DNA of 13,573 nt from contig JARKQO010000410.1 in the NCBI GenBank assembly GCA_029974855.1, forward strand, positions 1 to 13,573, in the 5' to 3' direction. Position 1 is the stretch's first letter. The number at the start of each line of letters is the position of its first letter. The notes under the pieces are model-generated. The model did no database searches, was not told where the DNA came from, and worked only from the letters and a program-made list of their open reading frames with translations. The position numbers and the translations under genes are program-made. Shown piece after piece: positions 6,795-13,212 of the stretch. This DNA is from Eubacteriales bacterium. Lineage in GTDB: Bacteria > Bacillota_A > Clostridia > Christensenellales > Aristaeellaceae.

Positions 6795-8312
6795 TTACGG
6801 CACGGGGGTTGCCTCCGGCTCCATCCCCTCCACGCTGATCTCGTCCACTTCCTCCGCCTCGGCGGCCTGGGCGGCTTCAAACTCCGCCACGCTGCGGATC
6901 ATCCCGGCGTAGCTGATGCTGGCCGCCGCCATCCACTCATCCAGCTTGGCGGCGAAGGCTTCTTCCTGCCGGTAGGCCAGCATTTGGGTCCGCTTGGCCT
7001 CCCGCTGCTCCGGGGTCATGGGGATGGGGCCCGCGGCCACATCGCCGATGTACTTCACAATATGCAAGCCATAGGTGCTGAGATAGGGGGCGGACACATC
7101 CCCGATGTTGTCCACGGAAAAGGACGCTTCCACAAACTCCGGCACATAGTTCATGGACTCCTTGGCCACCTCGTAGCCGCTGGTTTTGCCGGGCTCGTTG
7201 ACCATCCCGGGATCAGAGGGGCTGCCGTCCGCATTCACGCCATAGGTGGCGATCAGCTCGTTAAAGGCCACGCCCTCGTTGATCTTCTGGTTGATCTGGT
7301 CGATGGTGTCCGCCAAAGAGGCAAAGATATCCGCCTTGGCCAGGTCCAGGTCCTGCTGGGTCACAGGAACCGCCGCGGTCGCTTCCGGGGCAGGCTCAGC
7401 GCTTTGCTGGTCCTGGGCAGCCTCAGCGCTTTCCTGGCCCTGGGCCTCGGCCGCCTCCTGATCCATCTGCTCCTCCAGGCGGGCCTGGATGTCCTTGTAT
7501 TTGTCCATCAGCTCCGTGTCCACAGGGAGCAAAATGTGCTTCACAGCCCTGAACCCGGCGGGCTTGTACCAGGCGTAGTCCATGTCCCCGCCCGCGCCGC
7601 CGGACATCATGGCGTAAAAGGCGGCCTGGTCCACATAGCTGTTATAGTCGATATACGCGGCTATGTCATTCTCGTACAGGGCCTTGTCCGCGGCCACCTT
7701 GGCCTGGTAGTCGGCTTCCACGTCCGCGTCGGTCACCGCCACGTCCTGGGTCACCTGCGCAAAGAGCCGGTCGTACACCTTGGACTTCTCCAACTGCTGC
7801 CGGAGAATCTCGGGGGAATAGCCCATCTCGTTGAAATAGGCCTCCGCCACGCCCTTGGCCTCGTCCTTGCGCTCCTGGGTGCTTTCCTCGGTGACGTCCG
7901 AAAACTCGCTGCTGATGTAGCTGTCAATGGCGTCGCTCCAAATTTGGTCCGCCTCCTGGTCGCTGGCGGCCTTCTCCTCGGCGGTCAGCTCCAGCCCGCT
8001 ATCCTTGGCCTGCTGGAAGATCAGGCTCTCCCGGATGACGCTGTCCAGCACATAGGTCTGGAACATGGCCTTCACCGACGGGTCCGTCACGTCGTACTGG
8101 GTGGAGAAGTTGTTGATGAGGTTTTCATAGTTCGCCTTCAGGTCCGCCCAGGTGATGTCCCGCCCGTTCAGGTTGGCCACCAACATGGAGTCCTCATACT
8201 CGTTGGCGGGGGCCACGGCGGCGGGCGCACCGGCGCCCTCCGCCAGAGCGGCGATGCCCGCCATCAGGCAAAGGGTCAGAAGTACGGAAAGCCAGCGTTT
8301 CGCTTTTTTCAT
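6795..8312 (-). CDS. Secreted SurA/PrsA-type peptidyl-prolyl isomerase (parvulin foldase)
   Basis: 505 aa. Residues 1-24 form a signal peptide (MKKAKR, hydrophobic core, AALA before EG). There is no lipobox cysteine, so unlike Bacillus PrsA it is probably released or held otherwise. Residues about 42-230 form a SurA-N-like helical chaperone region (VANLNGRDITWADLK, then YVLDSVIRESLIFQQAKDSG and ILRQQLEKSKVYDRL). The PpiC/parvulin domain starts with FRAVKHILL (254-262) and resumes at INQKINEGVAFNELIATYG (about 340-358) through FVEASFSVDNIGDVSAPYLSTYGLHIVKYI (to 422). About 60-75 residues, rich in Q, E and A, interrupt the domain. The acidic tail ends MEPEATPVP. The role inferred from the family is folding of exported envelope proteins. 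AAAGGAA sits before the ATG; the promoter is at 8409-8437. Confidence 0.85.
   Translation of the reverse strand: MKKAKRWLSVLLTLCLMAGIAALAEGAGAPAAVAPANEYEDSMLVANLNGRDITWADLKANYENLINNFSTQYDVTDPSVKAMFQTYVLDSVIRESLIFQQAKDSGLELTAEEKAASDQEADQIWSDAIDSYISSEFSDVTEESTQERKDEAKGVAEAYFNEMGYSPEILRQQLEKSKVYDRLFAQVTQDVAVTDADVEADYQAKVAADKALYENDIAAYIDYNSYVDQAAFYAMMSGGAGGDMDYAWYKPAGFRAVKHILLPVDTELMDKYKDIQARLEEQMDQEAAEAQGQESAEAAQDQQSAEPAPEATAAVPVTQQDLDLAKADIFASLADTIDQINQKINEGVAFNELIATYGVNADGSPSDPGMVNEPGKTSGYEVAKESMNYVPEFVEASFSVDNIGDVSAPYLSTYGLHIVKYIGDVAAGPIPMTPEQREAKRTQMLAYRQEEAFAAKLDEWMAAASISYAGMIRSVAEFEAAQAAEAEEVDEISVEGMEPEATPVP
7395..7445 (-). repeat. Tandem 27-nt repeat inside the foldase parvulin domain
   Basis: CTCAGCGCTTTGCTGG-type units begin at 7395 and 7422 (27-nt period) and encode two 9-residue units, AQGQESAEA and AQDQQSAEP. 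In-frame duplication has expanded a flexible linker within the parvulin domain. Confidence 0.65.
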
Positions 8313-8408
8313 TGTTTCGCATTCCTTTCGATCCTATCGGAAATCTGGAGGGGTTCGGGCCGTGCCCTCACGCGCCGCCGAGTGCCGTAGCGGTTTTGGT
8401 TCCCGGCT

Positions 8409-8437
8409 ATTATGACATAGCAGCCTGGGCGGCGCAA
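8409..8437 (-). promoter_or_regulatory. Predicted promoter for the foldase gene (twin of 10517-10545)
   Basis: On the - strand: TTGCGC (8432-8437), a 17-nt spacer and CATAAT (8409-8414) with TG one base upstream (extended -10). The block 8401-8440 matches 10509-10548 at 36 of 40 positions; the 21 nt at 8401-8421 are identical. The leader is about 90 nt. Confidence 0.65.
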
Positions 8438-8442
8438 GGGTT

Positions 8443-8470
8443 TTGCCACGGATTTCTAGAATGTTACAGT
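8443..8470 (+). promoter_or_regulatory. Possible promoter for the L,D-transpeptidase gene
   Basis: TTGCCA (8443-8448, one base off consensus), a 16-nt spacer and TACAGT (8465-8470) preceded by TGT (extended -10). Its -35 is only 5 bp from the -35 of the divergent foldase promoter, so polymerase binding at the two should interfere. Confidence 0.45.
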
Positions 8471-8538
8471 CTATTCACATTCCTGGGCGGCTTTGCCAAA
8501 GGTTCTGCGCGAAAACAAGGGGATGGGGGGGATGCCTG

Positions 8539-8997
8539 ATGGTGGTGCGCATTCACAAGGGGCTGCGGGAGTTGCGGCTCCTCGGCCCGGACGGGGCCGT
8601 AGCCATGAAAGCGCCCGTCGCTTTGGGCTGGGAGCCCCTTGGCCCCAAGGACCGGGAAGGAGACGGCAAGACCCCGGAGGGGGTGTATACCCTCTGCCTT
8701 ATCAAGGAGGCGGGGCGGCATGGCCAAAGCCTGGGGCTCTCCTATCCCGGCGTGCCCGACGCGGACGCGGCCCTGGCGGAGGGCCGCATTGACCGGCCCA
8801 CCCATGAGGCCATTCTGGCCGCCCACCGGCAGGGCAGCCGGCCCCCCTGGGGCAGCCCCTTGGGCGGGGAAATCTACATCCACGGGGGCGGCATCGACGG
8901 GGATTGGACCCAGGGCTGCATCGCCCTGGGAGAGGAGGACATGGCCCGCCTCTTTGCCCACAGGGACCACATCGTCCGGGTGGAAATTCTGCCCTGA
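8539..8997 (+). CDS. Small L,D-transpeptidase (YkuD/ErfK) catalytic-domain protein
   Basis: 152 aa, almost only the catalytic domain. DGKTPEGVY (about 42-50) is the usual substrate-cleft motif. IHGGGIDGDWTQGCIAL (about 114-130) is the YkuD active site with catalytic His115 and Cys127. The family makes or edits 3-3 peptidoglycan cross-links, or anchors proteins, by acyl transfer through the cysteine. No signal peptide or membrane segment is visible from this ATG, and a longer in-frame version from 8443 adds none, so how it reaches the wall is unclear. The start is chosen from GGGGGGAT 5-6 nt upstream and because the conserved sequence begins just after it. It is transcribed away from the foldase gene, and its stop is 41 nt from the convergent O-antigen-ligase-like gene with no clear terminator between. 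Confidence 0.85.
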   Translation: MVVRIHKGLRELRLLGPDGAVAMKAPVALGWEPLGPKDREGDGKTPEGVYTLCLIKEAGRHGQSLGLSYPGVPDADAALAEGRIDRPTHEAILAAHRQGSRPPWGSPLGGEIYIHGGGIDGDWTQGCIALGEEDMARLFAHRDHIVRVEILP

Positions 8998-9038
8998 GGG
9001 GGAGCCGCCTCCGGGGCCTGATCCTCGCCTTTGGCCGC

Positions 9039-10487
9039 CTATGCTCTCTCGCCTGCGCCGTGGGCGAATAAAAATCCGGCAAAGATCATAAACAGCACGT
9101 TGGGAATGGCCGTGTCCAGGAACACGAAGTGCTCCATCATGCTGTGGAGCAGCAGCCCCAGCAGGGGAACCATCAGCGCCTGGGCCCCCAAGGGCGTTTG
9201 GGAGGACCGCGCCAGCCGGACGCTCTTGCGCACCAGCAGCGCTGAAAACGCCAAGGTCAGCAGCAGCGCGGGCACGCCCGCGGCCATCAGCGACTGCAAA
9301 AACGAATTGTGCCAATGGGCTATGTAGTGCCCGGCCAACAGGCTGGTGGCGGCCGTCACCTGGTCCGTCCGGGCTCCGATGAGCAGAATCGCCGGGCGCT
9401 CCTTGATGGCGGGAATGGCTGCCGGGTACACCTTATCCAGCCGCCCGGCAAAGGTGGTCACTGATTCGGGTATAAGGCGCAGGCGGGCTGCCAGGGTTGT
9501 GTGCTCCGCAGCCTGCCACGCCGCCGGGTCGCTTTCCTGGGCCAGATCCTGGGCCTCCTTGACCTCGGGCTGCTGCGCCGCCACGCCGCTTTCCTGGGCC
9601 AGATTCTGGACCTGCCTGGCCTGGTGCCGGTTGGCCGCCGCCTCTATCAAATCCACGGAACCATACAGCCCCAGCATGGACGCCACCAACACCGCCACGC
9701 TGGCCAGCAGCACCACCAGCCCTTTGGGGAACCCGGGCCGGGACCGGATCCCCTTCCTCAGCGCCAAAAAGGCGAACCCGGCCAGCTCCAGGGGCGCCAC
9801 CGCCATGGCCGTGCGGCTAAAGGTAATGGCGACGCCCGCGTACAGCCCCAGTCCCATCAGCGCCACCGGAATCCGGCACCACCAGCGCTTGATGGAGGTG
9901 TACAGCGCCAGCGTCAACCCCATGACAAAGGTAAATATCGCCGCCGGCAGGTTGGGGTTCATGTTCAGAAAATTCAGGCGAATCTCATGGACCTCATTGA
10001 TGCCGATGATCATATCGCTCCCGGGGGCCTGAAGGAGCTGCCGGAGCACCACGGCCGCCACGGACACCCAGGCCAGGGTCCCCAGCAGCACCACCACCAT
10101 GGCCGCCAGCAGCTTGAAGACCCTTTCCCGGCGCTCCCCCTCAAACAGGGAGGCCAGCGGGAACGCCACCAGCGCGATGCCTGCCAACTGACACACGGTC
10201 TCGTAATCCGCATCCAGATAATGGGGCCCGTTGATCACCCGGGTCACGGCATACCAGGCCATGAGCCCCGCCAGCAGCCCCTGCTCCCAGCGCATCTCGC
10301 TTCCCCGGGCATAGAGCCATATCCCGGAAAGGGCCAGCAGCGCGGGGTTGATGAAATGGTTGAGGATCAGTTCCCCCCGCCAGGGATAGAACCATCCCAG
10401 CACAATGGAAAGCAGCCAAAGCATCACCACCAGCAAAAAGACCCGGTTCCACCGGTGGAGCAATGGGGCAGAGTACGTCTCGTTCAT
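9039..10487 (-). CDS. O-antigen ligase family membrane protein (Wzy_C)
   Basis: 482 aa, about ten to twelve membrane segments. Family marks are NMNPNLPA (about 175-182), ITFSRTAMA (about 221-229) and the large-loop signature HWHNSFLQSLMAAGVPALLL (391-410). The HN-x2-L...G core is typical of WaaL/Wzy/PglL-type enzymes that transfer or polymerise undecaprenyl-linked glycans outside the membrane. In Gram-positives such proteins usually polymerise capsule or secondary wall polymers; the substrate is unknown here. The large loop (about 280-390) contains a 19-residue duplication. The ATG at 10487 is chosen over the one at 10493: AAGGAG is 7 nt from the former and only about 1 nt from the latter. 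Its promoter is the near copy of the foldase promoter. It is only distantly like the Wzy-like protein at 5340-6698. Confidence 0.85.
   Translation of the reverse strand: MNETYSAPLLHRWNRVFLLVVMLWLLSIVLGWFYPWRGELILNHFINPALLALSGIWLYARGSEMRWEQGLLAGLMAWYAVTRVINGPHYLDADYETVCQLAGIALVAFPLASLFEGERRERVFKLLAAMVVVLLGTLAWVSVAAVVLRQLLQAPGSDMIIGINEVHEIRLNFLNMNPNLPAAIFTFVMGLTLALYTSIKRWWCRIPVALMGLGLYAGVAITFSRTAMAVAPLELAGFAFLALRKGIRSRPGFPKGLVVLLASVAVLVASMLGLYGSVDLIEAAANRHQARQVQNLAQESGVAAQQPEVKEAQDLAQESDPAAWQAAEHTTLAARLRLIPESVTTFAGRLDKVYPAAIPAIKERPAILLIGARTDQVTAATSLLAGHYIAHWHNSFLQSLMAAGVPALLLTLAFSALLVRKSVRLARSSQTPLGAQALMVPLLGLLLHSMMEHFVFLDTAIPNVLFMIFAGFLFAHGAGERA
9531..9609 (-). repeat. 57-nt-spaced direct repeat in the O-antigen-ligase-like gene
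   Basis: GCTTTCCTGGGCCAGA begins at 9531 and again at 9588; the 22-nt units differ at one base. They encode QDLAQES (residues 313-319) and QNLAQES (294-300), the cores of a 19-residue duplication (Q-x-LAQES-x2-AA-x-Q) in the large extracytoplasmic loop. Confidence 0.65.
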
Positions 10488-10516
10488 TTGCATTCTCCTT
10501 GCCTTTTCTCCCGGCT

Positions 10517-10545
10517 ATTATGACATAGCGGCCTGCGGGGCGCAA
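10517..10545 (-). promoter_or_regulatory. Predicted promoter for the O-antigen-ligase-like gene (twin of 8409-8437)
   Basis: On the - strand: TTGCGC (10540-10545), a 17-nt spacer and CATAAT (10517-10522), extended by TG. The predicted leader is short, about 20-25 nt, and carries AAGGAG. Confidence 0.65.
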
Positions 10546-10640
10546 GGCTTTTTCCGGCCCACCCCCGCAACCGCGGGGCCATACCCTCCGCTTCCCTCCC
10601 CCGGAGCGGGACCCGGCGCGAAATCCCCGCCCTTTTCCGC

Positions 10641-10669
10641 TTTTCTCCTTTTTCCCCTTGTGCTATAAT
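10641..10669 (+). promoter_or_regulatory. Extended -10 promoter of tilS-hpt
   Basis: TGC-TATAAT at 10661-10669 is a perfect extended -10. The -35 region (TTTTCT at 10641-10646, 17-nt spacer) is weak and lies in a pyrimidine-rich tract. Standard spacing puts +1 at about 10676, the A of the tilS ATG. Confidence 0.7.
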
Positions 10670-10675
10670 GGCCCC

Positions 10676-12112
10676 ATGCAAGACTTGCTTCTTCCCGCGC
10701 TCCGGAGCGCGCTGGACTCGGTTTCCCTGCTGGGGCAGGAGGCGGCGCTGCTGGCCGCGGTCAGCGGCGGCGGCGATTCCGTGGCGCTTTTGCATGCCCT
10801 GGCGGCCCTGCGCCGGGAGGTTGGGTTCCGCCTGGGGGCCGTCCATGTGGATCACGGGCTGCGGGGCTCCCGCTCCCGGGAGGACGCGGCCTTTGTACAG
10901 GCCCTCTGCCGGGATCTGGAGGTGCCTTTGCTGCTGTACCATGCCCGGCTTCCCGGCTCCATGGACGGCCCCGGCGTGGAGGAAAGGGCCCGGCGGGCCC
11001 GGCAGGCCTTCTACCTGCGGGCCATGGAGGAAGCCCAGGCGGACGCGGTGCTTTTGGCCCACCACCGGGAGGACCAGGCGGAAACCGTGCTGATGCGGCT
11101 GATGCGGGGGGCCGGGGCCCAGGGGCTGGGGGGCATGCGGCCCGTTTCGCCCTTTGGGAACGGGTTGCTGCTGCGGCCCTTCCTCTCCCTGCCCAAGGAG
11201 GCCCTCCGCTCGGCCTTGGTCCGGGCCGGGGCCTCCTGGCGGGAGGATGAGAGCAACCTTTCGGGCTGCTGTTTGCGCAACCGGCTGCGGCTGGAGGCCA
11301 TGCCCCTGCTGAAGGTCTGCCAAAGCCAGGCTTCGGCCCATATGGCCCAGGCGGCCCAGCGCTTGCAATGGGATGAGGACTGCCTCCAGGCCCTGGCCCG
11401 GGAGCGGCTCCGGGGGGCCTTGGTGGCGATGCCCTCCTGCCATGCCCTGGAGCTGGCTTCGCTACGGGAGGAGCCCACCGCTGTGCTGATCCGGGTGCTG
11501 CGGATGTGGGTGGAACAGGGGTTGCTCCTGGCGGAGCCCCAGGCCCCGGAAGCCAGCCGGGAGCGGGCCCTGTCCCACGGGGATTCCCTGGGCCTGGTGG
11601 AGCTGGCCCGGGGGCTAGGCTCCGACAGCCTAAATCTGCCCCGGGGCCTGCGGGTTCTGCGGAGCGGCGGATTCCTGCATTTGCTGCCCCAAGGGGGTTC
11701 CTCCCTGTTGCCCTTGCCCCAAGAGCCTCCCCTGTTCCTGGCTCCGGAGCGGGAGGCCTACGCTTTGGCCTCCCACGCCTTCCGGCTGGACCCCTGGCCC
11801 GGCGGCCGCTTTCCCTCCCACCGGGAATTGCCGCTTTCCCGGTTGCTGCTGGCCCAGGGGCTGTGCCTTCGCTTCCCCCGGCCCGGGGATAGGTTCCACC
11901 CTCTGGGAGCCCCCGGGGCCAAGTCCCTGCGGCGGTTTTTCACGGACCGGAAGGTGCCCCTCCCCTTTCGGGCGGTGTGGCCGGTGCTGGCCCGGGAAAG
12001 CCAGGTGTACTGGGTCCCCCAGGTGGCCCTGGGGGAGGAAGCCCGCCTGCCCTTGGAGGGGGAGACCCTCCTGTGCCTGAGCCTTACAAGCCCTCTCCCC
12101 CGTCTCCTCTGA
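10676..12112 (+). CDS. tilS: tRNA(Ile)-lysidine synthase
   Basis: 478 aa, normal length for the long TilS form. The enzyme attaches lysine to C34 of the CAU-anticodon tRNA-Ile using ATP, switching it to read AUA. The N-terminal ATP-pyrophosphatase domain has the PP-loop SGGGDS (30-35), HVDHGLR (57-63), HHREDQAETVLMRLMRGAG (129-147), LLLRPFL, and EDESN (190-194) before RNRLR. The C-terminal tRNA-binding region has RFPRPGDRF, GAKSLRRFFTDRKVPLPFR and a VYWVPQVALGEEARL-type end. No Shine-Dalgarno precedes the ATG, and the predicted transcription start falls on it, so the mRNA is probably leaderless. A TTG at 10658 in frame lies inside the promoter and is rejected. A perfect 14-bp palindrome (10697-10710) sits just inside the gene. 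It is co-transcribed with hpt (55-nt gap). Confidence 0.95.
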   Translation: MQDLLLPALRSALDSVSLLGQEAALLAAVSGGGDSVALLHALAALRREVGFRLGAVHVDHGLRGSRSREDAAFVQALCRDLEVPLLLYHARLPGSMDGPGVEERARRARQAFYLRAMEEAQADAVLLAHHREDQAETVLMRLMRGAGAQGLGGMRPVSPFGNGLLLRPFLSLPKEALRSALVRAGASWREDESNLSGCCLRNRLRLEAMPLLKVCQSQASAHMAQAAQRLQWDEDCLQALARERLRGALVAMPSCHALELASLREEPTAVLIRVLRMWVEQGLLLAEPQAPEASRERALSHGDSLGLVELARGLGSDSLNLPRGLRVLRSGGFLHLLPQGGSSLLPLPQEPPLFLAPEREAYALASHAFRLDPWPGGRFPSHRELPLSRLLLAQGLCLRFPRPGDRFHPLGAPGAKSLRRFFTDRKVPLPFRAVWPVLARESQVYWVPQVALGEEARLPLEGETLLCLSLTSPLPRLL

Positions 12113-12167
12113 CGCCCCGCGTTCCCCTGCCTCTCAAAGCCCACATCAACCAAAGGAGTGTTCCCCC

Positions 12168-12740
12168 ATGAATCAAGACGCGAACCTCTACCAGGACATG
12201 GAAAGCATCCTCTACACCAAGGAACAGCTGGCCGCCGCCATCGAGGACATGGGCCGGCGCATCACCCGGGATTACCAGGGCAAGACCCCGGTTTTGGTCT
12301 GCATCCTCAAGGGCGCCAGCGTCTTTTTCTGCGACCTGATCCGGGAAATCGACCTGCCTTTGGAGCTGGAATTCATGGCCACCTCCAGCTATGGGGCCAG
12401 CACCATCAGCAGCGGCGAGGTGAAGCTGGTGAAGGACCTGGACCGGAGCATCCGGGGCCGGGACGTGCTGCTGGTGGAGGACATCGTGGACACCGGCATG
12501 ACCCTCCACTACCTGAAAAAGCTGCTGATGGGCCGCGAAGCCGCCAGCCTGCGGATTGTGACGCTGCTGGACAAGCCCTCCCGCCGGGAGGCTCCCCTGA
12601 CGGTGGATTACAGCTGCTTCGAGGTTCCCGACGCCTTTGTGGTGGGCTACGGCCTGGACTACAACGAGAGGTACCGCAACCTCCCCGAGGTGGGGATTCT
12701 GGCCCCCAGGATGTACGGGAAAGAGGGCGGCGAGGAGTAA
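12168..12740 (+). CDS. hpt: Hypoxanthine phosphoribosyltransferase
   Basis: 190 aa, normal length. This purine-salvage enzyme converts hypoxanthine or guanine plus PRPP to IMP or GMP in the cytoplasm. The PRPP-binding motif is LLVEDIVDTGMT (about 101-112, with the acidic ED pair and DTG). The LKGA loop (47-50), the flexible-loop region with SSYG (73-76), and the purine-site stretch VGYGLDYNERYRNLPEVGIL near the C-terminus are all present. AAAGGAG lies about 9 nt before the ATG. It is the second gene of the tilS-hpt unit, a standard Bacillota order that is often followed by ftsH; here a terminator and two small regulators follow instead. Confidence 0.95.
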   Translation: MNQDANLYQDMESILYTKEQLAAAIEDMGRRITRDYQGKTPVLVCILKGASVFFCDLIREIDLPLELEFMATSSYGASTISSGEVKLVKDLDRSIRGRDVLLVEDIVDTGMTLHYLKKLLMGREAASLRIVTLLDKPSRREAPLTVDYSCFEVPDAFVVGYGLDYNERYRNLPEVGILAPRMYGKEGGEE

Positions 12741-12751
12741 CCGGATACGTT

Positions 12752-12793
12752 GAAAAGCCCCCTTGTGGCGAGGGTGCCGCAAGGGGGCTTTTT
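12752..12793. terminator. Bidirectional terminator after hpt (near copy of 13447-13490)
   Basis: GCCCCCTTGTGGC (12757-12769) pairs with GCCGCAAGGGGGC (12776-12788) with one wobble and a 6-nt loop, flanked by AAAA upstream and TTTTT downstream. It can end hpt on + and the Spo0A-C-like gene on -. It is about 90% identical to 13444-13488 over 45 nt. Confidence 0.88.
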
Positions 12794-12842
12794 ATGTGTT
12801 TCACCGGGGATTTCCGCCCTGATGGGGGACTTGCGGTCGCCG

Positions 12843-13064
12843 CTATTTCTTTCCCGCAAGGCCGGCAAGATATGCTATGACCTCTACGGGCGTAGGATCT
12901 TCGCCCCGGCAGGGCACATCGCTCCAAAACTTCCGTGCCTGGGGTGTGGTACAGCGGCGGCCCTTCGCAATGGCCGCTTCCATTTCTTTCATCACCGCAT
13001 CTACGCTCACGCCACTTTGTAACGCAACCGCATGGATCGCTTTCCGCGCTTTGGTATGATTCAT
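12843..13064 (-). CDS. Small Spo0A C-terminal-domain-like protein
   Basis: 73 aa. The arrangement SGVSVDAVMKEMEAAIAKGR followed by a spacer and PTPVEVIAYLAGLA resembles the last helices of the Spo0A DNA-binding domain (a TPSRVERAIRHAIEVAW-type helix, then a KPTNSEFIAMVAD-type helix). Small stand-alone proteins of this type are known in Clostridia, function unknown. There is no receiver domain, so it cannot be a phosphorelay response regulator. The start at 13064 is chosen because GGAGG lies 7 nt upstream; the ATG at 13070 directly abuts GGAGGA and is too close. It is divergent from the XRE-type gene over an AT-rich spacer and shares the terminator at 12752-12793 with hpt. The family link rests on motif resemblance only. 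It may be a regulator or a regulator-binding protein. Confidence 0.6.
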   Translation of the reverse strand: MNHTKARKAIHAVALQSGVSVDAVMKEMEAAIAKGRRCTTPQARKFWSDVPCRGEDPTPVEVIAYLAGLAGKK

Positions 13065-13110
13065 CCTCATTCCTCCAGGCTGCTAACATGTATAAGAAGT
13101 CTAACAAGAT

Positions 13111-13137
13111 ATTCTAGAACTTATAAACCAATTCTAG
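13111..13137. repeat. ATTCTAG direct repeats, 20-bp spacing
   Basis: ATTCTAG occurs at 13111-13117 and 13131-13137, exactly 20 bp apart, each followed by a TTATA element. The second copy contains the predicted - strand -10 (TAGAAT). Two helical turns of spacing suit binding of a regulator to one DNA face. Confidence 0.45.
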
Positions 13138-13160
13138 CTTATATAGACTATTCTTGTCAA
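13131..13160 (-). promoter_or_regulatory. Predicted promoter for the Spo0A-C-like gene
   Basis: On the - strand: perfect TTGACA (13155-13160), an 18-nt spacer, and TAGAAT (13131-13136, one base off consensus). The -35 lies inside one arm of the inverted repeat 13152-13161/13190-13199, so a protein bound there should control it. Confidence 0.55.
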
Positions 13161-13199
13161 ACCAAAGAAGTTGACATTCTTCAACAGAATTTGACAAGA
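13152..13199. promoter_or_regulatory. Probable operator: inverted and direct TTGACA repeats
   Basis: TCTTGTCAAA (13152-13161) is the exact inverse of TTTGACAAGA (13190-13199). A further TTGACA lies at 13171-13176, exactly 20 bp from the one at 13191-13196. The sites fill the spacer just before the XRE-type gene, the usual place for autoregulation. Confidence 0.5.
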
Positions 13200-13212
13200 G
13201 CAGGTGATTCCC

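Noticed and set aside
6984..8390. 468-codon + strand open frame opposite the foldase gene
   Set aside because: Composition (Gly/His/Leu/Val-rich) is that of an antisense shadow; the - strand frame has a signal peptide, a parvulin domain and a ribosome binding site.
9501..10523. 340-codon + strand open frame opposite the O-antigen-ligase-like gene
   Set aside because: Gln/His/Pro-rich antisense shadow, and its end runs through the predicted - strand promoter.
10658..10675. Upstream TTG start for tilS
   Set aside because: It would lie inside the -10 element (TATAAT at 10664-10669) and lacks a ribosome binding site; the ATG at 10676 fits the usual TilS N-terminus.
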